Source of the DNA: Magnetococcus sp. PR-3
GTDB lineage: Bacteria; Pseudomonadota; Magnetococcia; Magnetococcales; Magnetococcaceae
Length of the DNA: 64,000 nucleotides
Assembly: GCF_036689865.1 (NCBI RefSeq)
Contig: NZ_JBAHUQ010000005.1
Location: 124,001 to 188,000, forward strand
Reading direction: 5' to 3'
The position numbers and the translations under genes are program-made. Within the stretch, counting starts at the first letter, position 1, and each line of letters starts with the position of its first letter. Under the pieces are notes generated by a model, which made no database searches, was not told where the DNA came from, and saw only the letters and a program-made list of their open reading frames with translations. Positions 1-8,246 of this stretch are shown here, one piece after another.

Positions 1-585
1 TGTCAGGATAGCACCTGGATGTATGGAGTTGCAGCGGATGGGGTAGCGCTGTTCGGCACAGTATAGCGCAACTGATTTGCTGTGGTTACGTACAGCGGCT
101 TTGCTGGCAGCATAGGCCGCTGCTGCAGGAATACCGACCAAACCGGAACGTGAAGATATGTTGATCAGGCTACCGGCCTGCGTGCCCTTCATCATCTTAA
201 TGCCATATTTACAACCCAGGGCCACACCATCCAGGTTGGTGGCTTGTACGTGATGCCAGCTTTGCATATCCAGATTTTCAGGATCATGGGGTCCTGGTGT
301 TTCTAAAAAACCGGTTATCCCAGCATTATTGACCAGGATGTCCAACCGGCCATGCTGGGCCAGGATGGATGGGGTGATCTGTTGCCACTGATCCTCTTGG
401 GAGACATCCAAGTGCTGATATTCAGCTTGGCGACCAAAAGGGTGTATCATCTGTTGGCCAAGATTATCTTGGATGTCCGTAGCGATCAGATAAGCCCCTT
501 CTTGCACAAAGCGTTGGGCGATGGCTTGGCCAATGCCTCTTGCCGACCCGGTGATCAGGGCTATTTTTCCCTCTAAGCGTCCCAT
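1..585 (-). CDS. SDR-family NAD(P)-dependent oxidoreductase (partial, C-terminus off the left edge)
   Basis: 195 residues are visible, reading inward from an ATG at 585. The N-terminal dinucleotide-binding motif TGSARGIG is at residues 13-20, the NNAG motif at 86-89, the catalytic serine region ISS at about 142-145, and the Tyr-x3-Lys pair at Y158/K162. This order is the classical short-chain dehydrogenase/reductase arrangement, so a cytoplasmic NAD(P)-linked alcohol/ketone oxidoreductase is well supported. The substrate cannot be read from the sequence. Its start lies 10 bases after the stop of the GNAT gene on the same strand, suggesting co-transcription. The substrate loop and C-terminus are missing because the window ends there. 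Confidence 0.93.
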   Translation of the reverse strand, partial: MGRLEGKIALITGSARGIGQAIAQRFVQEGAYLIATDIQDNLGQQMIHPFGRQAEYQHLDVSQEDQWQQITPSILAQHGRLDILVNNAGITGFLETPGPHDPENLDMQSWHHVQATNLDGVALGCKYGIKMMKGTQAGSLINISSRSGLVGIPAAAAYAASKAAVRNHSKSVALYCAEQRYPIRCNSIHPGAILT

Positions 586-595
586 GGGCTCTCCT

Positions 596-1012
596 TTAAG
601 TGTGATCTGCTCGGCGGCTCATGGCGGGGGATTGGGCATCACGTAATAAAAAGCCAAACTGTTTATAAAACTCGGCTTTTCCCTCTGCAGCAATAAGACC
701 TATAAACCGATTGGGTGTATGGGTGTTTAGCCATGATAGCAGTGTTTTAACAATCTGTTGACCGACCCCCATGCCCTGATAATCCGGGTGCACAATAACA
801 TCTTGTAGATAGTTGTATAGAGCACCATCCCCCACCAGACGACCACAGGCAATGGTCTGCCCCTGTACCTGGACATGCACAAAATAGACGGATCCATCAA
901 TCGCCCGCTGCATAATGGATGGTTCCAGCACGGGCCAACCTACAGCTTGGAACAACATTTGGTAGGCCGCTAGGGTGGGGGCATAGGGGTGCAATGTATA
1001 CGGTGGTTTCAT
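596..1012 (-). CDS. GNAT-family N-acetyltransferase
   Basis: 138 residues, a single GNAT domain. The acetyl-CoA pyrophosphate-binding signature appears as YQGMGVGQQIV in the middle of the protein, preceded by the strand DVIVHPDYQ and followed by FYKQFGF, the usual C-terminal GNAT element. The family transfers an acetyl group from acetyl-CoA to an amine; the acceptor is unknown. The gene is followed closely by the SDR gene and preceded by the DUF1566 gene on the same strand. It probably forms a small transcription unit with the SDR gene. Confidence 0.88.
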   Translation of the reverse strand: MKPPYTLHPYAPTLAAYQMLFQAVGWPVLEPSIMQRAIDGSVYFVHVQVQGQTIACGRLVGDGALYNYLQDVIVHPDYQGMGVGQQIVKTLLSWLNTHTPNRFIGLIAAEGKAEFYKQFGFLLRDAQSPAMSRRADHT

Positions 1013-1062
1013 GGTGGTGCCTACTGATTATAAAGGATGCTGTGATGTGGACGAAATAAGGG

Positions 1063-1566
1063 TTAGGGGATATCACGGACCAAACGTACCGCCAAAGGAA
1101 AATCGGGGGTATGTCCATCCACATCACCCTGCTTGAAATGGATGGCGTAGACAAGCCCGGGTATCTCCTCAACTGGGGAATTGCTCCAAAAAAAGGCCTC
1201 TTCCCCCGCCCTTGTTTGTGGAAATATCTGCGTGTTAATAGCAGGTTGCCCACAGCTTGGATCGACAAGGCTAAACAGCTCATCAATGGTGGGTAAGCGC
1301 CACCCTGTTCCCTTTTGTTGGGCAAGCTGGTGGGCATGGTGGAGCGTATGGTGTTCGGCGTGGCCCCGGCACCCTTGCTGGCTGTGCCATGGACTGCCAA
1401 TGGGGCAGCGCTGCCATAAGATAGCGTTCGTTAGATCCTTAATATAGGGCCCTTGTCGCACAAAACGTTGTGTTAGGGGCGGGGAGCTACAGGCTGCCAA
1501 GGCTAGGGCGCTGTGAAAGCCAAGTATCATCACAAGCCCACAGATCATAACGGGTAAGGGTGGCAT
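1063..1566 (-). CDS. Secreted DUF1566 (Lcl C-terminal-like) domain protein
   Basis: 167 residues from the ATG at 1566, chosen over an upstream ATG at 1593 because an AAAGGAA ribosome site precedes it and because it puts a signal peptide (hydrophobic stretch VMICGLVMILGF, cleavage near ALA-A) at the N-terminus. The body has the DUF1566 pattern: an aromatic L-W-Q-R-C segment, the GTGWRLPTIDEL motif, FFWSNSP and a C-terminal AVRLVRD. The family is found in exported bacterial proteins and its biochemical role is unsettled. Several cysteines could form disulfides in the periplasm. Function not known. Confidence 0.75.
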   Translation of the reverse strand: MPPLPVMICGLVMILGFHSALALAACSSPPLTQRFVRQGPYIKDLTNAILWQRCPIGSPWHSQQGCRGHAEHHTLHHAHQLAQQKGTGWRLPTIDELFSLVDPSCGQPAINTQIFPQTRAGEEAFFWSNSPVEEIPGLVYAIHFKQGDVDGHTPDFPLAVRLVRDIP

Positions 1567-1943
1567 GGTTTGGTCGTTCCTTTGCGCGCACATGGTCTGG
1601 GGGTGTGCTGCTTCTCACGCAGCTTCAATCGATGGGTAAACCATGGGAGGGGGGATAAATTCGTATCCCTTCAGGCAGTGGCAGAGCTTAAAAAAACCGC
1701 GTGACGAGCAAACTGTGGTGAGTGCTCTTTTGCTTAGTTATTTCCGACCTTAACGGTAAGCTAGGGTGGCTCAATAGCGTGTCAAATAGAGGGCATGTGC
1801 GCTCATAAGGATGCTCCGTTCAAGCGCATAGATGGCTCAGTCACAGGCGTCCATCTTCTGCCTGGTTGGTGTCAGAAACCGATCCCTAAGGCTTTCTGTC
1901 GTCAGGCCTGCTCATCTGCTCAACCCTAACCGTTTAACCGGTA
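1567..1943. other. Intergenic stretch, no gene found
   Basis: About 377 bases between the DUF1566 gene and the 3' end of the LpoA-like gene. No ORF with a plausible ribosome site and no clear terminator was seen. It must contain the promoter of the DUF1566 gene, but no convincing sigma-70 hexamer pair was identified. Confidence 0.5.
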
Positions 1944-4031
1944 TTATTCCTCATCATCCAAGACCACAGGAATAATTTTACCATCCCCAATTTCATAGTA
2001 GGGATAGCTGCGTACCGAACGGCCGTCGGGCATGTATCTGAGTGGACCTGTGATACCGGCAAAGCCTTCACCACGGCTAAGTTGGCTCAGCCAGTACCGG
2101 TGGTTCAACTTCTCCATCCGCATATCCCGCATCAATTGGGCTACGGTGACAACACTGTCATAAGCCAGCATGGCCAAGGTGGAGGGATCCTGTTGCCAGT
2201 GGCGTCGGTAGTTGTTATCAAAGGTTAATTTGCGGTCTGCGGGTAGATCAGTAAAGACCGCCCCTTTCAGATAATCGGTCCCTTCTGCCATCAGCTCAGG
2301 GCTGTTCCATAAGGGCATGCCCAGTAGCGAGACCGAGGGGGTGCGCACATTATAAAAGGCCAGTTGTGGGGCGATTAAGCGTGCTTGGTGCGCAGGTACT
2401 GGAAGAAAAATGGCATCAAAATCCGCCCAAGGTTGCACCTCATCCTTATCCGTTGCTGCCGGTGGATCGGCTGGGTCAAGAGAGCGGTAACGGCTGGCCC
2501 GTCTCAGACGTTTGGCCACCATATCCCGATCTACGTGGACCATCTTTTTTAGCCAGGGTGAAAAATCGCGGCTATCTTCAGGAAAATAATAGGGTTCCAG
2601 CACGGTGGCACCAAGCTTAATGGCCTCATTTCTAAAGGCGAGCACACTCAGTTTACCAAAGTCACTGTCTGGCGCCAAAAAGGCGATACGACGGCGTCCT
2701 TCCACTTTAACCGCATAGTGGGCCATATCCCGCGCCTGTTGCTCAGGATCAAAGGCATTGAGATAGATCCAACGTAGACGGTTTTGTTGTCCAGGCCGGC
2801 TGGCAGGATCGATATTGGCAATACTTTTACGGGGGTTTAGAACAATAATGGGGCGTTGCAAGGTCACCGCTGTGCGTGCTGCCGTGGCGGCCTCATAATG
2901 AAAAATGGGGCCGAGCATCAACTCGACACCCTGATCCACCAAGCCACGGACCACTTTCTCGGTGATAATTTCATCCCCTTTGGTATCCCCAACAAAGAGG
3001 GAGAGGGGAACGTCTGGATAGTCAGCCAGGGCTTGTTGAACCCCTTGGAGCGCATTATTACCCAAATGACCATACTGTCCGGTAAGGGGGAGTAGCAGAC
3101 CCAGCTGCATGGTGGGGTTGCGATCTGGGGTCAGGCGGTGGCGTGCTTCACGGGTAAGTGGGGTCCAGCGGCTTTTGGCCAGGACCATTTGCCACAGTTT
3201 GCGGGCACCCTGTTGGTCCCCCTGCTTCCAGCGGGCATCCCCTAACGCCAAAGCCAGGTAAGGGGTGATCAATGGTCGGTCGGTGGGTTGCTGTTTGAGC
3301 AGAACTTCCAACCGTTCTGGGCTCTGCCCCCGGATCATGCGCCAGGTTAAGTGAGCTTGTTGCCCCTGGATTACTGTATCCGCTGGGTAGGCATAAGCCA
3401 GGGTCATGGTATCCTGCAACGCACCACGGGTTAGATAGTGGTTAAGGTAGCGCTGCCACTGAATCAGTTCAGCGGGGAGTTCTGGATTTTCATAACGTTC
3501 GTGGGGGTTGTTGCTTAATAGCGCGCTGCCTTGACGCTTATGCCCATAGCGCTTGTTCGTAGCCAGCCGTATGGGGGCCATGCTACCATCTTGCTCTTTA
3601 TCCCCTAAAGGTTGTACCTCTTCACCGGGTAGGGGTTCCATATCCGATAACGAAGCGATGTGTGAACTTGGCTTGGGGGTTGGTTTGTTCCCCGTGGCCA
3701 GGGCTTCAGTATCGGTCTGGATGGTGGTGTTGGATAAAGCGCTAGCCTGCTTCACGGCAAGGTTCTCTTGGCCGGGTAGGGGCAGCATATCCTTGATCAC
3801 CGTTTTGGTTTTCTGTTTAGGCGGTTTCGCCTGCGCAGAATCCTTTGAGGGTGCTTTTTGCAGCGCTTCCGATTCCGCCTTTACCTTATGGGTAATGGGG
3901 GAGGGGGGCTGTTTCTGTTTGAGGTCCAAAGGTGCAGTGGCACAGCCACCCAAGAGCACCAAGGCCAAAAACAGGGTGGTATAGGTACGCCCCAAAGGGC
4001 GATGGGTCGTCAGATATAGGCGACTGGGCAT
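1944..4031 (-). CDS. LpoA/LppC-like lipoprotein, penicillin-binding-protein activator
   Basis: 695 residues. The N-terminus is a lipoprotein signal with lipobox LLGGC near residue 30, followed by a long low-complexity Pro/Lys/Gln/Ser linker, a helical (TPR-like) middle region, and a C-terminal periplasmic-binding-protein-like domain (MQLGLLLPLTGQYGHLG, VELMLGPIFH, AYDSVVTVAQLM). This is the LppC/LpoA architecture; in enterobacteria LpoA is an outer-membrane lipoprotein that stimulates PBP1A peptidoglycan synthesis. The gene is divergent from rsmI, the arrangement of yraM/yraL in E. coli, which supports the call. Activation of a PBP is inference from the family. The linker length and the divergent N-terminal half leave some doubt about its exact partner. 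Confidence 0.85.
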   Translation of the reverse strand: MPSRLYLTTHRPLGRTYTTLFLALVLLGGCATAPLDLKQKQPPSPITHKVKAESEALQKAPSKDSAQAKPPKQKTKTVIKDMLPLPGQENLAVKQASALSNTTIQTDTEALATGNKPTPKPSSHIASLSDMEPLPGEEVQPLGDKEQDGSMAPIRLATNKRYGHKRQGSALLSNNPHERYENPELPAELIQWQRYLNHYLTRGALQDTMTLAYAYPADTVIQGQQAHLTWRMIRGQSPERLEVLLKQQPTDRPLITPYLALALGDARWKQGDQQGARKLWQMVLAKSRWTPLTREARHRLTPDRNPTMQLGLLLPLTGQYGHLGNNALQGVQQALADYPDVPLSLFVGDTKGDEIITEKVVRGLVDQGVELMLGPIFHYEAATAARTAVTLQRPIIVLNPRKSIANIDPASRPGQQNRLRWIYLNAFDPEQQARDMAHYAVKVEGRRRIAFLAPDSDFGKLSVLAFRNEAIKLGATVLEPYYFPEDSRDFSPWLKKMVHVDRDMVAKRLRRASRYRSLDPADPPAATDKDEVQPWADFDAIFLPVPAHQARLIAPQLAFYNVRTPSVSLLGMPLWNSPELMAEGTDYLKGAVFTDLPADRKLTFDNNYRRHWQQDPSTLAMLAYDSVVTVAQLMRDMRMEKLNHRYWLSQLSRGEGFAGITGPLRYMPDGRSVRSYPYYEIGDGKIIPVVLDDEE

Positions 4032-4042
4032 GATGTTTCCAC

Positions 4043-4918
4043 ATGGTCGGGGATCGCGCGGTGACAGGGTCTGAACACACCAATAAACGCACCACAGTAG
4101 GTGTTTTGTACCTTATTCCGACCCCCATCGGCAACCTGGAGGATATCACTCTGCGGGCAATTCGCCTATTAAAGCAGTCTGATCGGATCCTGGCAGAGGA
4201 TACCCGCCATACCGGAAAGCTGCTTTCCCACCTGGGTATTGGTGTGCCCATGACCAGTTTTCATGAGCATAATACGCAAAGTCGAATTCCATCGATTATT
4301 CAGAAATTACAAGAAGGTCAGACCATCTCTTTGGTCTCGGATGCCGGCACACCGGGTATCCGTGATCCGGGTGAGCCCCTGGTGCGTGCCTGTATTGAAG
4401 CAGAAATCAGCGTGGTGCCCCTCCCTGGTGCGACCGCTGTAACCACCGCCCTTAGTGGCTCTGGTCTGCCTACCGATACTTTTTTGTTTGATGGCTTTGC
4501 CCCCCGTAAAGAGGGGGAGATGAAGCGCTATCTGACCTCTGTTGAGGAGGAGCGGCGTACCGTTATTCTTTTTGAATCCCCCAAACGGATCGTCAAACTG
4601 TTGGAGCGGGTTGTGGATGTGCTGGGGCATGATCGCCCCATGGTGGTGGCGCGGGAGCTAACAAAGATACATGAGACCTTTCATCGAGGGAGTGCCGGAG
4701 AGCTGTTGAGCTATTTTCAGACCCATGATCCCCGTGGGGAAATGGTGGTTTTGATTGCGCCGGGCGAAGTGAAAGTTAAAGATCCTGAGCCTTTGCTTAA
4801 ACAGGCTCTTGAGCAGGGGCTTCCGGTCAAAATGGCCAGTAAGAAGGTGGCTGAGATCACAGGGCTACCCCGCAAGCAGCTCTATGAGATGGCGCTGCGG
4901 TTGAAAGATCATTCATGA
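4043..4918 (+). CDS. rsmI: 16S rRNA (cytidine-1402-2'-O)-methyltransferase RsmI
   Basis: 291 residues from the first ATG. The SAM-dependent tetrapyrrole-methylase fold is shown by LYLIPTPIGNLEDIT at the start, EDTRHTGKLL, the SDAGTPGIRDPG motif, PGATAVTTALSGSG and the late VVARELTKIHETF segment. RsmI 2'-O-methylates C1402 in the decoding centre of 16S rRNA. The ATG at 4043 is only 11 bases from the divergent lipoprotein start. The family usually starts just before LYLIPTPIGN, so a downstream start (GTG 4061 or TTG 4106) is possible. The stop codon overlaps a following small ORF (ATGA) that leads into yraN. Confidence 0.95.
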   Translation: MVGDRAVTGSEHTNKRTTVGVLYLIPTPIGNLEDITLRAIRLLKQSDRILAEDTRHTGKLLSHLGIGVPMTSFHEHNTQSRIPSIIQKLQEGQTISLVSDAGTPGIRDPGEPLVRACIEAEISVVPLPGATAVTTALSGSGLPTDTFLFDGFAPRKEGEMKRYLTSVEEERRTVILFESPKRIVKLLERVVDVLGHDRPMVVARELTKIHETFHRGSAGELLSYFQTHDPRGEMVVLIAPGEVKVKDPEPLLKQALEQGLPVKMASKKVAEITGLPRKQLYEMALRLKDHS

Positions 4919-5007
4919 ATCTGCTCTGGCTCTTCGGTTTAGCACAGTTCTTGCTGTTAGTGGGCTGTCCCATGGCTGTGGGTAAGGGGGAAATATGGAC
5001 TTCTTAA
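4915..5007 (+). CDS. Possible 30-residue small lipoprotein
   Basis: A short ORF starts in the ATGA overlap with the rsmI stop and ends 13 bases inside yraN. The product has a hydrophobic segment (LLWLFGLAQFLLL) leading to LLVGC, a good lipobox, with a 12-residue tail after the cysteine. Starts that overlap the upstream stop suggest translational coupling, and the ORF bridges rsmI and yraN. It may instead be a chance ORF; there is no homology evidence and it lacks the positive residues usually found at the start of a lipoprotein signal. Confidence 0.35.
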   Translation: MNLLWLFGLAQFLLLVGCPMAVGKGEIWTS

Positions 5008-5369
5008 CCCCTAAAACCTTTGGCAAACAGGCGGAAGATTACGCCTGTAAGATTTTGAAAAAGAATGGGTATAAGATACTTAAGCAGAACGCACGTACCC
5101 GCTATGGTGAGCTGGATATTATTGCGCTAGATGGTGATGTACTGGTGTTTTGTGAGGTGAAAGCCCGTCAAGGGGATGTCAGTGGCTCCCCAGCCGAGGC
5201 GATTGATGCGCAAAAGCAACGGCAACTTGCTCAGTTGGCAGAAGCTTGGCAGCAGAGGCACCCTCAATGGTTGAATGCGCCATGTCGTTTTGATGCTGTG
5301 TTGGTCAAAAAACAGAATAAGCGCTGGCAGGCGGAGATTATTGCAGATGCTTTTCAGCTTGGATGGTAA
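4995..5369 (+). CDS. yraN: YraN family (UPF0102) endonuclease-like protein
   Basis: 124 residues, the normal size for the family. The conserved core is visible: GKQAEDYACKILKKNGY near the start, ARTRYGELDIIALD in the middle and VFCEVKARQG, which form a PD-(D/E)xK-type nuclease core (D and E/K residues in GELDIIA and CEVKAR). The family is widespread and has the restriction-endonuclease-like fold, but its cellular role is uncertain. It lies between rsmI and a BON-domain lipoprotein, as yraN does in enterobacteria. Confidence 0.93.
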   Translation: MDFLTPKTFGKQAEDYACKILKKNGYKILKQNARTRYGELDIIALDGDVLVFCEVKARQGDVSGSPAEAIDAQKQRQLAQLAEAWQQRHPQWLNAPCRFDAVLVKKQNKRWQAEIIADAFQLGW

Positions 5370-5427
5370 TGAAAGCCTAGATCAGGGAAAGATCTGGGGA
5401 ACGTGCGTTTCCAAACAGGATCTAAGG

Positions 5428-6057
5428 ATGGATCAGATGGTTAACGGGATGGTTCGTGGATTGTTGGTCGTGATGATGGCAACCCTGCTCTCAGGCTGCT
5501 TACCCTTTCTAGGGGGAAGTGTCGCCACCGGCGTGGCTGTAGAGCGGCGTAGTACGGTTGCACTGGTTGAAGACCTTTGGGTCTCCAATAAAATTCGTGC
5601 CGCCTATATCGAGAGCGAAAAAGTACGCTGGGGTAACATCAACGTTACGGTTTTTCGGGGTAAGGTATTGCTCACAGGCACCGCGGCTTCTGAAGAAGAG
5701 CTGCAGGAGTCGGTGCGCATTGCCAAAGCGACCCGAGGTGTGCGGGCTGTGCACTCCGAACTGAAAGTGCAGTATGCCTCGGCTCAGGAGCTGGCTGAGG
5801 ATACCTGGATCTCTACCCAGGTCAAAATGATGCTGCTACGGGATGAGCAAGTTCGTGGTTTGGATATCCATGTAGATACCACCAAGAATATTGTGTATCT
5901 CACCGGTTTGGCCGCTTCGATTCATGAACGGGACCGAGCTGCGCGCATTGCCAGTGTGGTTAAAGGGGTCAAAGAGGTTGTCTCCTACATTGAGGTGGAT
6001 ACAGACAGCTTTAAACCCACGCCCTTAACCGATGAAGAGATGAAACAGACACCATAA
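5428..6057 (+). CDS. BON-domain outer-membrane lipoprotein (DolP/YraP-like)
   Basis: 209 residues from the ATG at 5428, preceded by an AAGG ribosome site; the longer reading frame would run back into yraN. A lipoprotein signal ends at LLSGC about residue 23. Two BON domains follow (VSNKIRAAYIE...RGVRAVHSELKV and ISTQVKMMLLRDE...KGVKEVVSYIEVD). DolP (YraP) is a double-BON outer-membrane lipoprotein involved in envelope integrity, and the position after yraN matches. Role inferred from family and context. Confidence 0.88.
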   Translation: MDQMVNGMVRGLLVVMMATLLSGCLPFLGGSVATGVAVERRSTVALVEDLWVSNKIRAAYIESEKVRWGNINVTVFRGKVLLTGTAASEEELQESVRIAKATRGVRAVHSELKVQYASAQELAEDTWISTQVKMMLLRDEQVRGLDIHVDTTKNIVYLTGLAASIHERDRAARIASVVKGVKEVVSYIEVDTDSFKPTPLTDEEMKQTP

Positions 6058-6067
6058 GGATTGACCG

Positions 6068-7492
6068 ATGGCCTCACGCCACACCTTTGCGGATTCTATC
6101 CAGACAACCCTGACAACCCTACAGGGGCAGTTGGGTGGGCAGAAGGTGTTGACCGATGCGGCGCATCTGGAGTCCTATGCCTGGGATAATACCGGTTTGT
6201 ATGCGCGCCCTCATGGGGTGGTATTGGCCCAAACCGTCAAAGATGTTCAAACAACCCTCGCCCTGTGCCACGAACACCGTGTTCCGGTTATTCCACGAAC
6301 CGCCGGAACGGGTAACGTGGGCGGGGCGTTGGCCGTTGAAGGGGGGATTATCCTCTCTCTACAACGCATGAACCGTGTGCTTGAGGTTCATGCGGCTGAC
6401 CGACTGGCGGTGGTTGAGCCAGGGGTCATTAATAACGACCTTCAAGGGGAACTGGTGAGTCATGGTCTGTTCTGGCCACCCAATCCCTCCTCGGCAAAAA
6501 GTTGTGCCATAGGGGGGAATTTGGCGATGTGCTCCGCTGGCCCCAATGCCGTACGTTTTGGTGTGGTGCGCGATTGGGTGATGGGACTGAATGTGGTCAC
6601 GGCCGATGGTACACTGTTACGCACAGGTTCTCGTTGCTCCAAAAGCGTGACCGGTTATGATATGACCCGGCTATTGGTTGGCTCTGAGGGTACCTTGGGG
6701 GTGATTACTCAAGCAATTCTGAAACTTGCACCAAAACCTGCTGTCCAACGTACATTGCGGGTTATCTACTCCTCTTTAGAATCAGCGTCAGAGGCGGTGA
6801 GTGCCATTATGGCTGCGGGTGTACCACCTACGGCCTTGGAGTTTATGGATGGTGCATGTCTTGGCCTGTTACGTCAGTCGGGGATGGATATTCCGACACA
6901 AGCGGCAGCCCTGCTGCTGTTAGAAGTTGCCGACGATGCCGAGCGTGTTGAAGCGGAACTTAAACGGATGGTGGCCATCCTACAGAAATTTGCACCTCTG
7001 GAGCTGGTAACAGCCAATAATGACCATGAAGCCAAAGAGGTTTGGGCCGCACGCTATGCGCTCTCGCCCCTTTTAAAAAATCTGGCACCAAAGCGTATTA
7101 ATGAAGATGTCGCGGTACCGGTTTCGCGCTTACCTGCTTTGATTGAAGGGTTACAACAGATCGCCCGCAAGGTGGATCTGCCCATGGCGAATTTTGGTCA
7201 TGCCGGTAATGGCAACATTCATGTTAATCTGTTGGTAGACCCAGAAGATTCTGCGGTGATGGATCGTGTGCCAGAGGCACTGGATCGGGTATTCAGCTTG
7301 GTGGTTAAATTGGATGGTACCCTGTCAGGTGAGCATGGCATCGGTTTTCAAAAACGGGACTATCTGGGTTGGGAGTTGGATGCGGAGAATCTGGCGATGC
7401 AGCAGCAACTTAAAAAGCTGTTTGATCCCCACGGAATTCTCAATCCTGGCAAGCTGTTCTCACCACACCCGCGGCCGCCTTTGGTCCTATAA
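6068..7492 (+). CDS. glcD: FAD-binding oxidase, glycolate oxidase GlcD-type
   Basis: 474 residues. The N-terminal PCMH-type FAD-binding domain shows VIPRTAGTGNVGGALAVEGG and the segments AKSCAIGGNLAMCSAGP and SEGTLGVIT; the C-terminal FAD-oxidase domain ends with GHAGNGNIHVNLLV, GEHGIGFQKR and FDPHGILNPGKLF. This is the GlcD / D-lactate dehydrogenase-like layout, oxidising 2-hydroxyacids. The usual GlcE and GlcF partners are not adjacent: dksA follows at once. The substrate could be glycolate, D-lactate or another 2-hydroxyacid. It begins 10 bases after the BON-lipoprotein stop, so the two may be co-transcribed. Confidence 0.9.
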   Translation: MASRHTFADSIQTTLTTLQGQLGGQKVLTDAAHLESYAWDNTGLYARPHGVVLAQTVKDVQTTLALCHEHRVPVIPRTAGTGNVGGALAVEGGIILSLQRMNRVLEVHAADRLAVVEPGVINNDLQGELVSHGLFWPPNPSSAKSCAIGGNLAMCSAGPNAVRFGVVRDWVMGLNVVTADGTLLRTGSRCSKSVTGYDMTRLLVGSEGTLGVITQAILKLAPKPAVQRTLRVIYSSLESASEAVSAIMAAGVPPTALEFMDGACLGLLRQSGMDIPTQAAALLLLEVADDAERVEAELKRMVAILQKFAPLELVTANNDHEAKEVWAARYALSPLLKNLAPKRINEDVAVPVSRLPALIEGLQQIARKVDLPMANFGHAGNGNIHVNLLVDPEDSAVMDRVPEALDRVFSLVVKLDGTLSGEHGIGFQKRDYLGWELDAENLAMQQQLKKLFDPHGILNPGKLFSPHPRPPLVL

Positions 7493-7673
7493 AGGGAATT
7501 GTGTGGGGTGTGCACTTTGTGCCTGTCATTTTGGCGTAAAATGCACTAGAGTTTGCCGTTAGCATGAGTTCTGACACGTGTTGGAATTCTAAAAAGGATT
7601 GCGAATTTGGCCCTGGATGCATAGGCATGGATTCGGTCGAGTCATACATAAGACTCGGGATGGAGGAAAGATA

Positions 7674-8144
7674 ATGAGCGAACAAGGCGTAGCTGACAAA
7701 CTGGCCGATGTAATCCTTCCAGAGGGGTATGAACCTTCTGAGGAGACTGATGAGGAGTACATGTGTGAGCTCCAACGGGCTTACTTCCGCCTACAACTGC
7801 TGGATTGGAAAGAGCAGTTGATGGAAGAAGCGGAAAAGACCGTGCACGGTATGCATGAGGAAAAAGCGGTTTTTGCGGATCCGACCGACCGTGCCTCGCT
7901 GGAGACAGACCGTAACTTTGAGCTACGCACCCGTGATCGTGAGCGTAAGCTGATCGGTAAAATTGAGCGGACCATCCGTACCATTGAGGAAGATGAGTAT
8001 GGCTACTGCAATGGTTGCGGTGTAGAGATTGGCCTTGGCCGCTTGCAAGCCCGTCCTGTTACCGACTTATGTATTGACTGCAAGACCAAAGAAGAGCAGC
8101 TCGAGCGGGTGCACCGTGACGACGATGATGTTGATGAAGAGTAA
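7674..8144 (+). CDS. dksA: RNA polymerase-binding transcription factor DksA
   Basis: 156 residues from the ATG at 7674, preceded by GGAGGAAAG. The coiled-coil tip motif DPTDRAS matches the DxxDxA element that DksA inserts in the RNA polymerase secondary channel, followed by ELRTRDRERKLIGKI and the four-cysteine zinc finger YGYCNGCGVEIG...DLCIDCK. DksA works with ppGpp to adjust rRNA and amino-acid promoter activity. The C-terminus ends in an acidic tail (DDDDVDEE). A strong intrinsic terminator follows immediately. Confidence 0.96.
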   Translation: MSEQGVADKLADVILPEGYEPSEETDEEYMCELQRAYFRLQLLDWKEQLMEEAEKTVHGMHEEKAVFADPTDRASLETDRNFELRTRDRERKLIGKIERTIRTIEEDEYGYCNGCGVEIGLGRLQARPVTDLCIDCKTKEEQLERVHRDDDDVDEE

Positions 8145-8177
8145 ATCCTGCTCCCTTCTTTGGGGGTAAGTTGATAT

Positions 8178-8210
8178 AAAAAAGGCTACGCTTGTGCGTA
8201 GCCTTTTTTT
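8178..8210 (+). terminator. Intrinsic terminator of dksA
   Basis: A hairpin with stem GGCTACGC / GCGTAGCC around a TTGT loop, preceded by A residues and followed by seven T residues, 34 bases after the dksA stop. Confidence 0.95.
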
Positions 8211-8246
8211 GTGACCCATGTGTGTCATGCAGGTTGGGGGGTTGGT

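Noticed and set aside
7493-7562. Cysteine-rich ORF tail (CVGCALCACHFGVKC) after glcD, like an iron-sulfur motif
   Set aside because: It lies at the end of a frame that shadows glcD, has no ribosome site or start of its own, and the spacing does not match a ferredoxin or GlcF motif.
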